NCBI GenBank assembly: GCA_029821235.1
Contig: JALGTT010000324.1
Location: forward strand, 1 to 5,676
Length of the DNA stretch: 5,676 nt
Reading direction: 5' to 3'
DNA from: Candidatus Hebobacteria bacterium
GTDB lineage: Bacteria; Armatimonadota; Hebobacteria; Hebobacterales; Hebobacteraceae
Positions 5,482 through 5,676 of this stretch are shown one piece after another (position 1 is the stretch's first letter; every line of letters starts with the position of its first letter). Position numbers and translations under genes: made by a program. Under the pieces are notes generated by a model, which saw only the letters and a list, made by a program, of their open reading frames with translations, made no database searches and was not told the origin of the DNA.

Positions 5482-5569
5482 TCCTCCCTCCTGCCCCGCG
5501 CGCACCTCGCTGTTATGCAACACTCGCCCCGCGGGAGGCTGACGCGGGAACGGGGCGAAGCAACCCGGC
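5482..5569 (+). other. Intergenic region before the URO-D-like gene, with a stem-loop
   Basis: These 88 nt lie between the LysE-family stop and the next start. TCGCCCCG (5524-5531) and CGGGGCGA (5551-5558) form a perfect 8-bp stem with a 19-nt loop, ending 11 nt before the ATG. There is no T-run, so it is not a standard intrinsic terminator. A TG-T-TATGCA at 5511-5519 vaguely resembles an extended -10, but I see no -35 partner. Whether the downstream gene belongs to the operon is open. Confidence 0.5.
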
Positions 5570-5676
5570 ATGAACTCCAAGGAGCGCGTGAAGGCGGCCA
5601 TCGCCGGGGAGCCCGTGGACAAGATCCCCCTGGGCTTCTATGTGGTGGACTGCGATACCATCGAGAGAGTCATCGG
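5570..5676 (+). CDS. Uroporphyrinogen decarboxylase (URO-D) family protein, N-terminal part (runs off right edge)
   Basis: The first 35 codons begin MNSKERVKAAIAGEPVDKIP and continue LGFYVVDCDTIERVIG. The opening (NSKERVxAAxxGExVDxxPxG) is typical of the URO-D superfamily. That family includes true uroporphyrinogen decarboxylase (HemE) and, more often with this opening, corrinoid-dependent methyltransferases of the MtaA/CmuA type. The catalytic or zinc-binding residues lie beyond the edge, so the two cannot be separated. A HemE identity seems less likely given the lack of haem genes nearby. The ATG at 5570 is the only ATG, GTG or TTG after the in-frame stop at 5540-5542, so the start is fixed. 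The Shine-Dalgarno is weak. Confidence 0.8.
   Translation, partial: MNSKERVKAAIAGEPVDKIPLGFYVVDCDTIERVI

Noticed and set aside
1937..5542. A single open frame of 1201 codons on the plus strand
   Set aside because: It is an artefact of GC-rich sequence. Only its first part (MutL N-terminus) and a later part (LysE N-terminus) match families; between them it is low-complexity Gly/Pro/Arg shadow of genes in other frames.
5524..5558. Intrinsic terminator before the URO-D-like gene
   Set aside because: The 8-bp stem has a long 19-nt loop and no following T-run, so it does not meet the usual form of an intrinsic terminator.

Overview
This is a very GC-rich bacterial window. It holds two gene blocks that diverge from a shared promoter region at about 1897-2038. 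No rRNA, tRNA, IS element or CRISPR array is visible. GC content, gene families and a cluster of a MutL-type ATPase, a KOW-domain protein, a LysE-family permease and a URO-D-like protein fit an uncultured or environmental lineage such as Armatimonadota or Chloroflexota. That placement is inference from remembered gene neighbourhoods and has low confidence.

Left block (minus strand, read from 1896 down to 1): prmA (ribosomal protein L11 methyltransferase), then a vapB/fitA-like antitoxin and a vapC PIN-domain toxin overlapping by 4 nt (GTGA), then the first 20 codons of acpS (holo-ACP synthase), which runs off the left edge. The toxin-antitoxin pair has its own well-formed promoter (TTGACG, 17 nt, TATCAT with an extended -10 TG). 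Its -35 box overlaps the prmA stop codon, and a perfect palindrome with 9-bp arms covers its -10, a clear candidate autoregulatory operator.

Right block (plus strand): a MutL-family (glutamate mutase L type) ASKHA ATPase gene at 2039-3788; a conserved but unnamed protein with a barrel-sandwich N-terminus and a C-terminal KOW domain at 3792-4823; a LysE-family membrane protein gene at 4820-5481; and the first 35 codons of a URO-D-family protein running off the right edge. Spacings of 3 nt and a 4-nt ATGA overlap indicate one operon for the first three genes. The promoter (TTGACC, 18 nt, TATCAT with extended TG) puts the predicted transcript start within a few bases of the mutL ATG, so the mRNA is probably leaderless.

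The most unusual point is the state of the right block. The mutL gene changes frame near 2513-2517 and the lysE gene near 5302-5311. At both places family-expected residues appear to be missing, so short internal deletions explain them better than single-base errors. The gene between them may also lack an internal segment, but in frame. Either the operon is decaying by small deletions at GC-rich sites, or the assembly has dropped GC-rich segments. Read-level checking would decide. The functional link suggested by MutL and URO-D families is corrinoid (B12) chemistry, but no mutase or corrinoid protein lies in the window.
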